From Eubacteriaceae bacterium (GTDB taxonomy: Bacteria; Bacillota; Clostridia; Eubacteriales; Eubacteriaceae): a stretch of DNA of 64,000 nucleotides. Shown one piece after another: positions 55,347 to 63,646 of this stretch; positions within the stretch are counted from its first letter, which is position 1, and each line of letters begins with the position of its first letter. Location: the NCBI GenBank assembly GCA_016650045.1, contig JAENWK010000004.1, positions 1 through 64,000 of the forward strand, written 5' to 3'. Both the position numbers and the translations under genes were made by a program. The notes beneath the pieces are model-generated. The model did no database searches. It was not told the origin of the DNA and was given only the letters and a program-made list of their open reading frames with translations.

Positions 55347-56659
55347 TTAAGATAAATAAACTCGAATTAGAAAATGTCAAGAGAATCAAAGCAGTAGTCA
55401 TGGAACCGACCGCCAATGGATTAACGATTGTTGGTGGCCGAAATAATCAGGGTAAAACATCAGTCCTGGACTCCATAGCCTGGGCTTTAGGCGGAGAGAA
55501 ATACAGTCCGTCAGAGCCACATCGAGATGGATCCGTGTTGCCACCATCATTAAAATTAACAATGTCAAATGGTCTGATCGTGGAACGCAAGGGTAAGAAC
55601 AGCGCACTTAAAGTCACGGATCCAGGCGGTCAAAAAGGTGGGCAACAGCTGCTGAATGAGTTTGTGGAACAATTGGCCATCGACCTTCCAAAGTTCATCC
55701 AGAGCACATCTAAGGAAAAGGCAACCACATTACTCCAAATCATCGGAGTGGGGAAAGAGCTTCAGGTACTTGAATTAAAGGAAAATGAACTTTTTCAAGA
55801 CCGGTTGATGATAGGTAGAATTGCAGATCAGAAAAAGAAGTATGCTGCTGAATTGGAGTTTCATACAGATGCACCGAAAGAGTTGGTATCAATATCAGAT
55901 TTAATTAAAGAGCAGCAAGAAATTCTTGCAGTAAATGGTGAAAATCAAAGAAAACGTGAAAAATTAACACAAATTGAATCCAACATAAGCCAAGTACAGA
56001 CGAGCATTGAATGGGTTCAAAAGGAGATAGAGGGCTTAAAGTCTAAACTTAAAAAATATAACGATGAATATGGTGTGCTTTTAGCTGATCTTGAAATTGC
56101 AAACAAGGATGCCTTAGATCTCCAAGATGAATCAACTGAACAGTTGGAAACAAGCATCGAAAACATTGAAGCGATTAACATCAAAGTTCGATCTAACCTA
56201 GATAAGGATAAGGCTGATGAAGATGCAAAAGAACATTTAACCCAGTACAACAATAAGACCGTCGCCATTGATGCGGTACGGCTGGAAAAGATCAATCTGC
56301 TTAAAGGTGTAACACTTCCTTTACCAGGACTATCGGTTGCTGATGGCGAACTGACCTATAACGGTAAAAAATGGGACAACATGAGTGGATCCGATCAGCT
56401 AAAAGTATCCACGGCTATTGTCCGGAAGCTTAACCCAGAATGCGGTTTTGTTCTCTTGGATAAACTGGAACAAATGGATTTAGACACCCTGACAGAATTT
56501 GGAACATGGTTGGAAGCAGAAGGCCTACAGGCCATAGCCACTCGAGTAAGCACCGGCGAGGAATGCAGTATCATAATCGAGGATGGTTATGTTGCAGGAG
56601 CCGATGCAGTAGCAGTAGAAGAACCTAAAAAAGAAACATGGAAAGCAGGTAGTTTTTAA
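55343..56659 (+). CDS. Phage SMC/Rad50-like ATPase (AAA_23)
   Basis: 438 residues. Walker A VGGRNNQGKTSVLDSIAWAL is near residue 30, a coiled-coil segment spans about 170-290, the ABC-type signature region is MSGSDQLKVS near 350, and Walker B is FVLLDKLEQMD near 375. The usual catalytic Glu after the Walker B Asp is Lys here. Such proteins sit in front of the recombination module of many Firmicutes phages and probably help process DNA ends. It is followed by the Sak4-like gene after 1 bp. Confidence 0.85.
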   Translation: MIKINKLELENVKRIKAVVMEPTANGLTIVGGRNNQGKTSVLDSIAWALGGEKYSPSEPHRDGSVLPPSLKLTMSNGLIVERKGKNSALKVTDPGGQKGGQQLLNEFVEQLAIDLPKFIQSTSKEKATTLLQIIGVGKELQVLELKENELFQDRLMIGRIADQKKKYAAELEFHTDAPKELVSISDLIKEQQEILAVNGENQRKREKLTQIESNISQVQTSIEWVQKEIEGLKSKLKKYNDEYGVLLADLEIANKDALDLQDESTEQLETSIENIEAINIKVRSNLDKDKADEDAKEHLTQYNNKTVAIDAVRLEKINLLKGVTLPLPGLSVADGELTYNGKKWDNMSGSDQLKVSTAIVRKLNPECGFVLLDKLEQMDLDTLTEFGTWLEAEGLQAIATRVSTGEECSIIIEDGYVAGADAVAVEEPKKETWKAGSF

Positions 56660-56660
56660 T

Positions 56661-57899
56661 ATGAAAATAACAACAGGAAAAATAGAAGGCGCTCAGAAAA
56701 TCGTGATTTATGGTCCAGAGGGAATTGGTAAAAGCTCATTCGCTGCTAAGTTCCCGAATCCGTTATTTATCGATACAGAGGGCAGCACGAAGCATATGGA
56801 CGTAGCGAGAACTCCAAAGCCGAGTTCATGGACGATGTTAATGGAGCAGGTCAAATATGTTAAAGACAATAGCAACATATGTGGGTCGTTAATAATCGAT
56901 ACTAGTGATTGGGCAGAACAGATGTGCATCGCTGATATTTGTGCAAAGTATTCAAAAAAAGGCATTGAAGATTTTGGCTTTGGAAAAGGTTATGTCTACC
57001 TTATGGAAGAATTCGGAAAGCTTTTAAACCGTCTGGAAGAGGTAATTGATGTTGGAATTAACGTAGGCATTACAGCGCATGCTCAAATGCGTAAATTTGA
57101 CCAACCCGCTGAAATGGGGTCCTACGATAGATGGGAATTGAAACTCCAGAAGAAGACAGCACCACTATTAAAGGAATGGGCGGATATGGTCCTCTTTGCC
57201 AATTACAAGACCTATGTGGTCAATGTAGATGGTCAAGGTACAAATAAAGGTAAGAATAAGCCACAAGGCGGTAAACGAGTAATGTACACCACTCACCACC
57301 TTTGTTGGGATGCAAAGAACCGCCATGACCTTCCAGAAGAACTGCCATTTGAATACAAACAAATTGCGCACTGCTTATTAAATAGTGCTGCAAAGGTAGA
57401 GCCAGCCAAAGAAGTTAAGAAAGAACCTGAAAAGAAAGCTCCTGAAGTAAAAGAAAAAACGACTTATTGGCACCATCAAGAATCTAATTCTGTTTTCGAA
57501 CTTAAACCAGGACAAGATATGAGCCGTGATCCTGATTTCAATATGAGCTGTGAATTGACAAAACCTGAATACGACCAACTTAAAGCTGAGTATGAAACAG
57601 CTGCCAACGTGAAGGCTGTTGAAGCAGAAGGTTTCGAACAGATAAAAACCACCGATGATGATTTAGCCCAGGAACAAGTAAAGGTCAAAATTTCTCCGGA
57701 CATCCCGAAAGCCCTGGCTGATCTTATGGCCACTAAAGAGGTAACGGAACTTGAGATTCAGGAAGTGGTTGCCAAAAAAGGATACTACCCGATTGATACA
57801 CCGATTAAAAGCTATGATCCTGATTTTGTCAATGGGGTTTTAGTAGGAGCATGGACACAGGTTTTCACAGAAATTGATACAGCACGGGTACCATTCTAA
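56661..57899 (+). CDS. Phage RecA-fold ATPase, Sak4-like (AAA_24)
   Basis: 412 residues. The N-terminal 240 form a RecA-fold core: Walker A VIYGPEGIGKSSFAAKFP at the start, FIDTEGS, SLIIDTSDW as Walker B, and GITAHAQMRKF as a sensor strand. A Lys/Glu-rich linker follows (about 250-275), then a C-terminal part of about 130 residues not recognised. Proteins of this type anneal ssDNA in phage recombination with a partner SSB, here probably the next gene. Confidence 0.85.
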   Translation: MKITTGKIEGAQKIVIYGPEGIGKSSFAAKFPNPLFIDTEGSTKHMDVARTPKPSSWTMLMEQVKYVKDNSNICGSLIIDTSDWAEQMCIADICAKYSKKGIEDFGFGKGYVYLMEEFGKLLNRLEEVIDVGINVGITAHAQMRKFDQPAEMGSYDRWELKLQKKTAPLLKEWADMVLFANYKTYVVNVDGQGTNKGKNKPQGGKRVMYTTHHLCWDAKNRHDLPEELPFEYKQIAHCLLNSAAKVEPAKEVKKEPEKKAPEVKEKTTYWHHQESNSVFELKPGQDMSRDPDFNMSCELTKPEYDQLKAEYETAANVKAVEAEGFEQIKTTDDDLAQEQVKVKISPDIPKALADLMATKEVTELEIQEVVAKKGYYPIDTPIKSYDPDFVNGVLVGAWTQVFTEIDTARVPF

Positions 57900-57925
57900 C
57901 AATAAAATTATAAGGAGAAATACAT

Positions 57926-58387
57926 ATGAGCACAAATGAAGGAAGAGCATTCGATTGGGAAGATGAAGTTGAACAGGACGGACCGGAGTTTATTACAGTA
58001 CCGGAAGGCGATTATGATTTTGAAGTAGTGAAGTTTGAACGTGCACGCTATGCCGGAGGTAATAAACTTCCAGCATGTAACCAAGCAATCATTTACATAA
58101 AGGTTGAAACACCTGAAGGTCAAACTACCATTAAGCATAACTTATATTTACATACGATCACAGAGGGAATGATTTGCAGCTTTTTAACAGGTATTGGCCA
58201 ACGAAAGCATGGCGAAAAGGTAGTTCCGAGATGGGGAGAAGTTATGGGATCAACCGGCCGTTGTAGAGTTGGAATCCATTCATATGAAAAAGATGGTGAA
58301 ACACGAACCAATAATGAGATCAAGAAGTTTTATGAACCTGGTGAAAATACACCAAAGAACACAGGATTTACAGCCGGGAGTTTCTAA
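57926..58387 (+). CDS. DUF669 phage protein, probable ssDNA-binding protein
   Basis: 153 residues. Features include VPEGDYDFEVVKFERARY, LPACNQAIIYIKVETPEG, NLYLHT and a final NTGFTAGSF tail of acidic/aromatic SSB-like type. DUF669 proteins take the SSB place next to Sak4-type and helicase genes. AAGGAG precedes the ATG; the helicase starts right after the stop. Confidence 0.82.
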   Translation: MSTNEGRAFDWEDEVEQDGPEFITVPEGDYDFEVVKFERARYAGGNKLPACNQAIIYIKVETPEGQTTIKHNLYLHTITEGMICSFLTGIGQRKHGEKVVPRWGEVMGSTGRCRVGIHSYEKDGETRTNNEIKKFYEPGENTPKNTGFTAGSF

Positions 58388-59971
58388 ATGTTTGAGTTAA
58401 GGCCATATCAGCAAGAGGCAAAAGAAGCAATATTTTCTGAATGGGAGAAAGGCATCAACAAAACATTGTTGGTGCTCCCAACAGGAACTGGAAAGACCAT
58501 TGTGTTCTCAAAAATAATTGAAGACTGTGTAAGGGAAGGTGAGCGGGTTTTAGTCCTGGCTCACCGCTGGGAACTATTGGAACAGGCAGCGGATAAGCTG
58601 GAAAAGACCACAGGATTAGGGTGCGTCACCGAAAAAGCAGAAGAAACCTGTATAGGTAGCTTTTTCAGGGTGGTCGTAGGTTCAGTCCAGACATTAGCAA
58701 GATTGAAACGATTAAAACAATTTTCCCCGGACTATTTCGACACCATTATCGTCGATGAAGCCCATCATTGCATCTCAGATAGTTACCAAAGGGTTCTCAA
58801 ATATTTTGAGAACTCCAAGGTTTTAGGTGTTACAGCAACCCCCGATCGAGGTGATATGAAAAACCTCGGTCAATATTTCGAATCACTTTCCTATGAATAT
58901 ACACTCCCAAAGGCCATAAAAGATGGCTATCTCGTACCCATAAAAGCACAGACAATCCCTTTGAAATTAGACTTAACAGGAGTTGGACAACAAGCAGGCG
59001 ACTTCAAGCTTAGCGACATCGGAACAGCCCTGGATCCATACCTATACCAGATCGCAGAAGAAATGGTGAAATGTTGCATGGACCGGAAAACAGTCGTATT
59101 TTTACCACTCATTAAGACCAGTCAAAAGTTCAGAGATATTCTTGAAAGTAAAGGGTTTTCAGCAGCAGAAGTCAACGGTGAAAGTAAGGATCGTGCCCAG
59201 GTACTTAAAGATTTTGATGAAGGTAAATACAATGTTTTATGTAATTCCATGTTGCTGACCGAGGGTTGGGATTGCCCATCCGTGGACTGCATAGTGGTCC
59301 TCAGACCGACGAAAGTACGGAGCCTATATTCACAGATGGTAGGGCGTGGAACTCGGCTCTGTGACGGTAAAGACTACTTATTATTACTGGATTTTCTATG
59401 GCACACCGAACGACATGAACTTTGTCACCCCGCTCATTTAATCAGTGGCAGTGAAGAAGTTGCTAAGAAAATGACTGAAAACATTGAAGTAGCTGGATGC
59501 GCCATGGACCTTGAGGATGCCGAAGTTAAAGCAACCTCGGATGTTGTAGCAGAACGTGAAGAAGCCCTGGCTAAGCAATTAAAAGAAATGAAGCATCGAA
59601 AGAGAAAACTCGTGGATCCACTGCAATTTGAAATGAGCATACAGTCCGAGGACCTGGCATCTTATGTTCCGGCGTTCGGTTGGGAAATGGGACCACCTTC
59701 AGAGAAGCAGATTTCAACCCTTGAAAAGTTGGGGATCATGCCGGATGCCATCGATAATGCTGGGAAAGCGACAAAGCTTCTCGATCGACTGGATAAGCGA
59801 CGCACCGACGGTTTAACGACACCGAAGCAGATCAGGTTTCTGGAACAAAAAGGATTCAATCATGTGGGCGTATGGCAGTTTGAGAATGCAAAGCACTTAA
59901 TTGACAGGATCGCAGGGAATGGCTGGCGGGTTCCGCATGATATAAATGTTGCAAGTTACAAAGGAGAGTAA
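58388..59971 (+). CDS. Phage DEAD/DEAH-box (SF2) helicase
   Basis: 527 residues. N-terminal Q-like motif RPYQQEA, motif I LPTGTGKTIVF, motif Ia LAHRWELLEQ, motif II VDEAHHC, motif III VTATPDR. In the second domain are EGWDCPSVDCIVVLRPT (motif V) and QMVGRGTRL (motif VI). The last 120 residues hold two copies of a small module (SEKQISTLEKLGIMPD and TPKQIRFLEQKGFNHV) found at the C-terminus of related phage helicases. It unwinds DNA in phage replication. Confidence 0.92.
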   Translation: MFELRPYQQEAKEAIFSEWEKGINKTLLVLPTGTGKTIVFSKIIEDCVREGERVLVLAHRWELLEQAADKLEKTTGLGCVTEKAEETCIGSFFRVVVGSVQTLARLKRLKQFSPDYFDTIIVDEAHHCISDSYQRVLKYFENSKVLGVTATPDRGDMKNLGQYFESLSYEYTLPKAIKDGYLVPIKAQTIPLKLDLTGVGQQAGDFKLSDIGTALDPYLYQIAEEMVKCCMDRKTVVFLPLIKTSQKFRDILESKGFSAAEVNGESKDRAQVLKDFDEGKYNVLCNSMLLTEGWDCPSVDCIVVLRPTKVRSLYSQMVGRGTRLCDGKDYLLLLDFLWHTERHELCHPAHLISGSEEVAKKMTENIEVAGCAMDLEDAEVKATSDVVAEREEALAKQLKEMKHRKRKLVDPLQFEMSIQSEDLASYVPAFGWEMGPPSEKQISTLEKLGIMPDAIDNAGKATKLLDRLDKRRTDGLTTPKQIRFLEQKGFNHVGVWQFENAKHLIDRIAGNGWRVPHDINVASYKGE

Positions 59972-59975
59972 GAAA

Positions 59976-60206
59976 TTGTTAGAAAGTCAAAAAATGCCCT
60001 TTATGGGTGGTTATGTAGAATTATTTATTACTGAAACGCCAAAGTTCAATGGAGTAGATGGATGGAAAATAAGAATATTAGCAAGAATAAGATCGAGTGG
60101 ATATAACGAAAAGTCCGAAGGTAAGAAAATCCTTATAGAAAAAGGGTTTACGACCAACGGACAAAAAGACAATGAGTTTTATAAATATATTGAGATTAAG
60201 ATTTAG
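59976..60206 (+). CDS. Hypothetical phage protein
   Basis: 76 residues from TTG 59976 with AAAGGAG 9 nt upstream; the frame is open from 59946. It is basic and beta-rich (GYVELFITETPKFNGVDGWK). It ends 11 bp inside the convergent cargo gene. Function unknown. Confidence 0.5.
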   Translation: MLESQKMPFMGGYVELFITETPKFNGVDGWKIRILARIRSSGYNEKSEGKKILIEKGFTTNGQKDNEFYKYIEIKI

Positions 60207-60918
60207 CTTTGTCTTCTTCAATATAAGTTGTGGCAAAATCAGCGTCCATATCTGCCGCAATAAATAGTGCGGCAGAACGAATAAAACGTTTCATATCATC
60301 AATATCTATTTGGGTATGCTTTTTAACAAAATGTGTTTCATCATTGCCAATCCAAGAAGCTAATTTAGCGAGGTTTTGAATTTTAGGAAAATCACTATAA
60401 CGATTTTGAATTGTATTATTTAAAGTTTCCTTTTCAATTTTCTCCTTACATTCTGGATCTTTAAGTATGGCGTAGGCTTTGATTATAAATTCAAGTGATT
60501 TTCTAAACCCAATGCCTGAAATTTGATCTAATCCTATGCATTCTGCTTCTAAAGATTGGTCGTAAATAATTTTAAACTCCGGAAACTTTTCATTCACTTC
60601 TTCAGGTAGGTCGTTTTTAAGTAGAGGCTTAAATGAATAAGGAATTTTTTTACCGACATTTGAGATTTCTAAATAACTTGGATTTGCCTTTTCAAATGGA
60701 AAGGCTTGAACAGAAAACTTACCGCAATCTTCTCTTGGGCATTGAATGAAAATACCTACAATATTATATGTATTTTCAAATAACATTGCTGTTTGAGTGT
60801 GAATGACAATCGGTTGGCCTGGATGACCACAATGAGGGCAATATTCATCTAAATTAATATTTGACCAACTAAAGTAATCATTTGTGTCTGGGTAACGAAA
60901 TTGAATTTTAGTTTGCAA
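60196..60918 (-). CDS. Zinc-ribbon plus DUF4145-like protein, probable cargo gene
   Basis: About 240 residues from TTG 60918 (GGAG 9 nt upstream; TTG 60933 is an alternative). The N-terminal part has a zinc ribbon (CPHCGHPGQ and CPREDCGKF). The C-terminal ~130 residues are helical and resemble DUF4145 (GIGFRKSLEFIIKAYAI, LAKLASWIGNDETHF), a domain often fused to or near restriction and defence proteins. It is the only minus-strand gene inside the replication module, so it is likely an independently transcribed moron. Its role in the host or against other phages is inference. Confidence 0.7.
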   Translation of the reverse strand: MQTKIQFRYPDTNDYFSWSNINLDEYCPHCGHPGQPIVIHTQTAMLFENTYNIVGIFIQCPREDCGKFSVQAFPFEKANPSYLEISNVGKKIPYSFKPLLKNDLPEEVNEKFPEFKIIYDQSLEAECIGLDQISGIGFRKSLEFIIKAYAILKDPECKEKIEKETLNNTIQNRYSDFPKIQNLAKLASWIGNDETHFVKKHTQIDIDDMKRFIRSAALFIAADMDADFATTYIEEDKAKS

Positions 60919-60988
60919 AGATTTTTGCTCCAATCTATTTAATTTTAAGCATATTTTATCACAAATAAAGCCGAAGGGAGATTAATAT

Positions 60989-63208
60989 ATGGATAATCAA
61001 AATTTATTAGAGATATTAGAGCACATCGACCCAGGGACATTGGATTACACTGAATGGATGACCGTGGGAATGGCGCTTAAAGAGGAAGGATTCACCGCTT
61101 CAGACTGGAATGATTGGTCTGGGAAAGACGGCGGTCGGTTTAAAGCCGGGGAATGTTTCCGGAAGTGGGAAAGTTTTAAAGGAGCAGGTAAACCGGTCAC
61201 CGCTGGGACAATTGTGCAAATGGCAAAGGACCATGGCTGGACACCCTCAAAGTCATATCACGAACTGGATTGGGACGACATTATAGGGGCCAAAGATGAA
61301 CTGATCGTACTCGATAAGAATTGGGTCGAAGGCAAGGAAGTCAAAGAGCCAAATGAAACCGACTGGAAGCCAGTCGAGCAGCTGGTAAAGTATTTAGAAA
61401 CACTCTTCGAAGCATCTGAGAATGTCGGGTATGTATGCGACAGTTGGGAAAAAGACGGTCGATTCATGCCAACGAAAGGCGCCTGTGACCGCAGCGCCGG
61501 GGAGCTCATTCAAGAATTAAATAAGTGCAAGGGAGACATTGGGGCAGTCCTGGGAGACTATAAAGAAGAAGTCGGGGCGTGGATCCGCTTCAACCCCCTG
61601 GATGGTAAGGGCGTAAAAAATGAAAATGTGACGGATTTCAAGTATGCATTGGTCGAATCTGATGTCATGGCCATAGATCAACAGAATGCCATCATCAGAG
61701 AATTGGAATTACCGGTGGCGTGCCTGGTGCATTCCGGAAAGAAAAGTCTTCATGCCATCGTTAAAATAGATGCTGCCAGTTATGATGAGTACCGAAAACG
61801 AGTTGATTATCTTTATACGGTATGCCAGAAAAACGGCCTCAAGGTAGACAGCCAGAACCGTAATCCTTCACGGCTGAGTCGAATGCCAGGGGTTATGCGT
61901 AATGGCCAGAAACAGTTTTTAATTGATACCAATATAGGAAAAGACTCCTGGAAGGAATGGCAGGAGTGGATTGAGTCCATAAATGATGATCTGCCGGAGC
62001 CTGAATCATTGGACGGGATCTGGGACAATCTTCCCGACCTGGCACCACCACTGATCCATAATGTTCTCAGGCAAGGGCATAAGATGATGATCGCCGGACC
62101 TTCTAAGGCCGGTAAGTCATTTGCCCTTATCGAGTTATGTTGTGCCATTGCTGAAGGTAAGAAGTGGCTTGATTGGGATTGTGCCCAGGGAAAGATCATG
62201 TACGTCAATTTAGAACTGGATCGGGCATCATGCCTGCATCGTTTCAAGGATGTTTACACCGCCATGGACTGGGAGCCAAAGAGCCTGGCTAATATTGATA
62301 TTTGGAATTTAAGAGGGAAATCAGTACCAATGGATAAGCTGGCACCAAAACTCATCAGACGGGCAATTAAGAAGAATTACATTGCCATTGTCATAGATCC
62401 CATTTATAAGGTAATCACCGGTGATGAGAATTCAGCGGATCAAATGGCTAATTTCTGTAATCAATTTGACCGGGTATGTACCGAGCTGGGAGCAGCCGTC
62501 ATTTACTGCCATCATCACAGTAAGGGTGGCCAGGGAGGTAAAAAGTCCATGGATAGGGCATCAGGTTCAGGGGTATTTGCCAGGGATCCGGACGTACTTA
62601 TGGATCTCATTGAACTGGAATTAACTGATAAATTAATCCTTAATGAAGAGAATAAAGCAGCTTGTCTTGCGTGTGAAACTATCCTCAAAAATCATATTCC
62701 TGACTACAAAGATGAAGTGTCTCAAGATGATTTATGCAGCGAAAAAGCAATGCTTGAGATCTGTAATTCACTGTTAAATATGCCTCAAAACAAAGAACTT
62801 ATGACTGCTATTGAAGCGGCTAAAAAGAATATTCAAGGCAGATCGGCATGGAGAATTGAGGGTACATTACGAGAGTTTCCGAAGTTCCCGCCAGTCAATT
62901 TGTGGTTCGATTATCCACGGCATGTTGTTGATAATGGGGCCCTGAAAGACGTCGGATTTGATGGTGATAAAGCACCATGGCAGAAGAATTTCCCTAACAA
63001 AAAGACCAATGAAGAACGCAAGGATGACCGAATGGATTCACTGGATACCGCCATTAAATGTTGTTCCTTTGACGGAAATGTGACAGTTACCATGCTTGCT
63101 GAGTACCTGGGAACGGTTGAAAAAACAGTCAGACGACGAATAAAAGAGCATCCAGGGTACGAAATAGTTCAAGGCGAAATTAGGGACAAAGTCGAAGAAA
63201 GTCCCTGA
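60989..63208 (+). CDS. Phage primase-helicase with PriCT_2 and RepA-like ATPase domains
   Basis: 739 residues. An N-terminal PriCT_2 domain (YTEWMTVGMALKEEGF, WNDWSGKDG, CFRKWESF) is followed by a primase-type region (LVESDVMAIDQQNAIIREL, VHSGKKSLHAIVKID, NRNPSRLSRMPGV). A RecA-like helicase core comes next: Walker A MIAGPSKAGKSFALIEL near 370, Walker B AIVIDPIY near 470, CHHHSKG near 508. The C-terminal 50 residues look like a helix-turn-helix (VTMLAEYLGTVEKTVRRRIK). It should initiate phage replication. Its 3' end carries the first GGGACA element of the origin-like region. Confidence 0.88.
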   Translation: MDNQNLLEILEHIDPGTLDYTEWMTVGMALKEEGFTASDWNDWSGKDGGRFKAGECFRKWESFKGAGKPVTAGTIVQMAKDHGWTPSKSYHELDWDDIIGAKDELIVLDKNWVEGKEVKEPNETDWKPVEQLVKYLETLFEASENVGYVCDSWEKDGRFMPTKGACDRSAGELIQELNKCKGDIGAVLGDYKEEVGAWIRFNPLDGKGVKNENVTDFKYALVESDVMAIDQQNAIIRELELPVACLVHSGKKSLHAIVKIDAASYDEYRKRVDYLYTVCQKNGLKVDSQNRNPSRLSRMPGVMRNGQKQFLIDTNIGKDSWKEWQEWIESINDDLPEPESLDGIWDNLPDLAPPLIHNVLRQGHKMMIAGPSKAGKSFALIELCCAIAEGKKWLDWDCAQGKIMYVNLELDRASCLHRFKDVYTAMDWEPKSLANIDIWNLRGKSVPMDKLAPKLIRRAIKKNYIAIVIDPIYKVITGDENSADQMANFCNQFDRVCTELGAAVIYCHHHSKGGQGGKKSMDRASGSGVFARDPDVLMDLIELELTDKLILNEENKAACLACETILKNHIPDYKDEVSQDDLCSEKAMLEICNSLLNMPQNKELMTAIEAAKKNIQGRSAWRIEGTLREFPKFPPVNLWFDYPRHVVDNGALKDVGFDGDKAPWQKNFPNKKTNEERKDDRMDSLDTAIKCCSFDGNVTVTMLAEYLGTVEKTVRRRIKEHPGYEIVQGEIRDKVEESP

Positions 63209-63352
63209 TGTCTTTTAGGGACAGTTGGGACAATCACCGACTTTGTCCCTAAAAGTAAGAAAAGGGACAATCACGGGACAATTACCGACTTTGTCCCTTA
63301 GGGACAGGGACAGGGACAATGTATACTAAAGTATAGTAAATGTCCCTGTCCC
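63183..63352 (+). repeat. GGGACA iteron cluster
   Basis: GGGACA occurs at 63183, 63218, 63227, 63264, 63275, 63301, 63307 and 63313; its complement TGTCCC occurs at 63244, 63292, 63341 and 63347. The last group forms an inverted repeat GGGACAGGGACA/TGTCCCTGTCCC with an inner TATACT/AGTATA stem. A longer block, ACCGACTTTGTCCCT, is present twice. The layout suggests protein-binding iterons. Confidence 0.85.
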
Positions 63353-63484
63353 AAACTTCATAGGGGGAACAGAGGAACAGGGTGCTTATGCTGCGCCCCT
63401 GTAACCCTCGGTCCCCTATCCCATGAAGACGCGAATTAAAAAATTAAAAAAATAAAAAAAAGAACTTTAACGAGGTAAAGCGAA
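63209..63484. other. Candidate phage replication origin
   Basis: A gene-free 276-bp region behind the primase-helicase. It combines the GGGACA iterons, a large imperfect hairpin (63356-63428) and an A-rich tract (about 63433-63473) suited to strand opening. The order iterons, hairpin, A-rich DNA is typical of theta-type origins. This is an inference. Confidence 0.5.
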
Positions 63485-63646
63485 ATGAAATTAGTAAAAA
63501 AATATAGATGCACAAGAAAATGTCCGGAACTTGATTTTGATAATCATAATCATTGTTATACATGGTTCCCAGATCAGTGGTGTAATGCATTCGATTGTTG
63601 CCCCACTGGAAATACTCCACAATGGGAGCTTGTCAATGAAGACTGA
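63485..63646 (+). CDS. Small Cys-rich phage protein
   Basis: 53 residues from ATG 63485 with GAGG about 10 nt upstream. Six Cys are present (RCTRKCPEL, HCYTW, WCNAFDCCP), so a zinc-binding mini-protein is likely. It overlaps rusA by 11 bp. Function unknown. Confidence 0.5.
   Translation: MKLVKKYRCTRKCPELDFDNHNHCYTWFPDQWCNAFDCCPTGNTPQWELVNED

Noticed and set aside
63183-63352. CRISPR array
   Set aside because: The repeated unit is a hexamer in both orientations with irregular short spacing, not 23-47-bp direct repeats with regular unique spacers.
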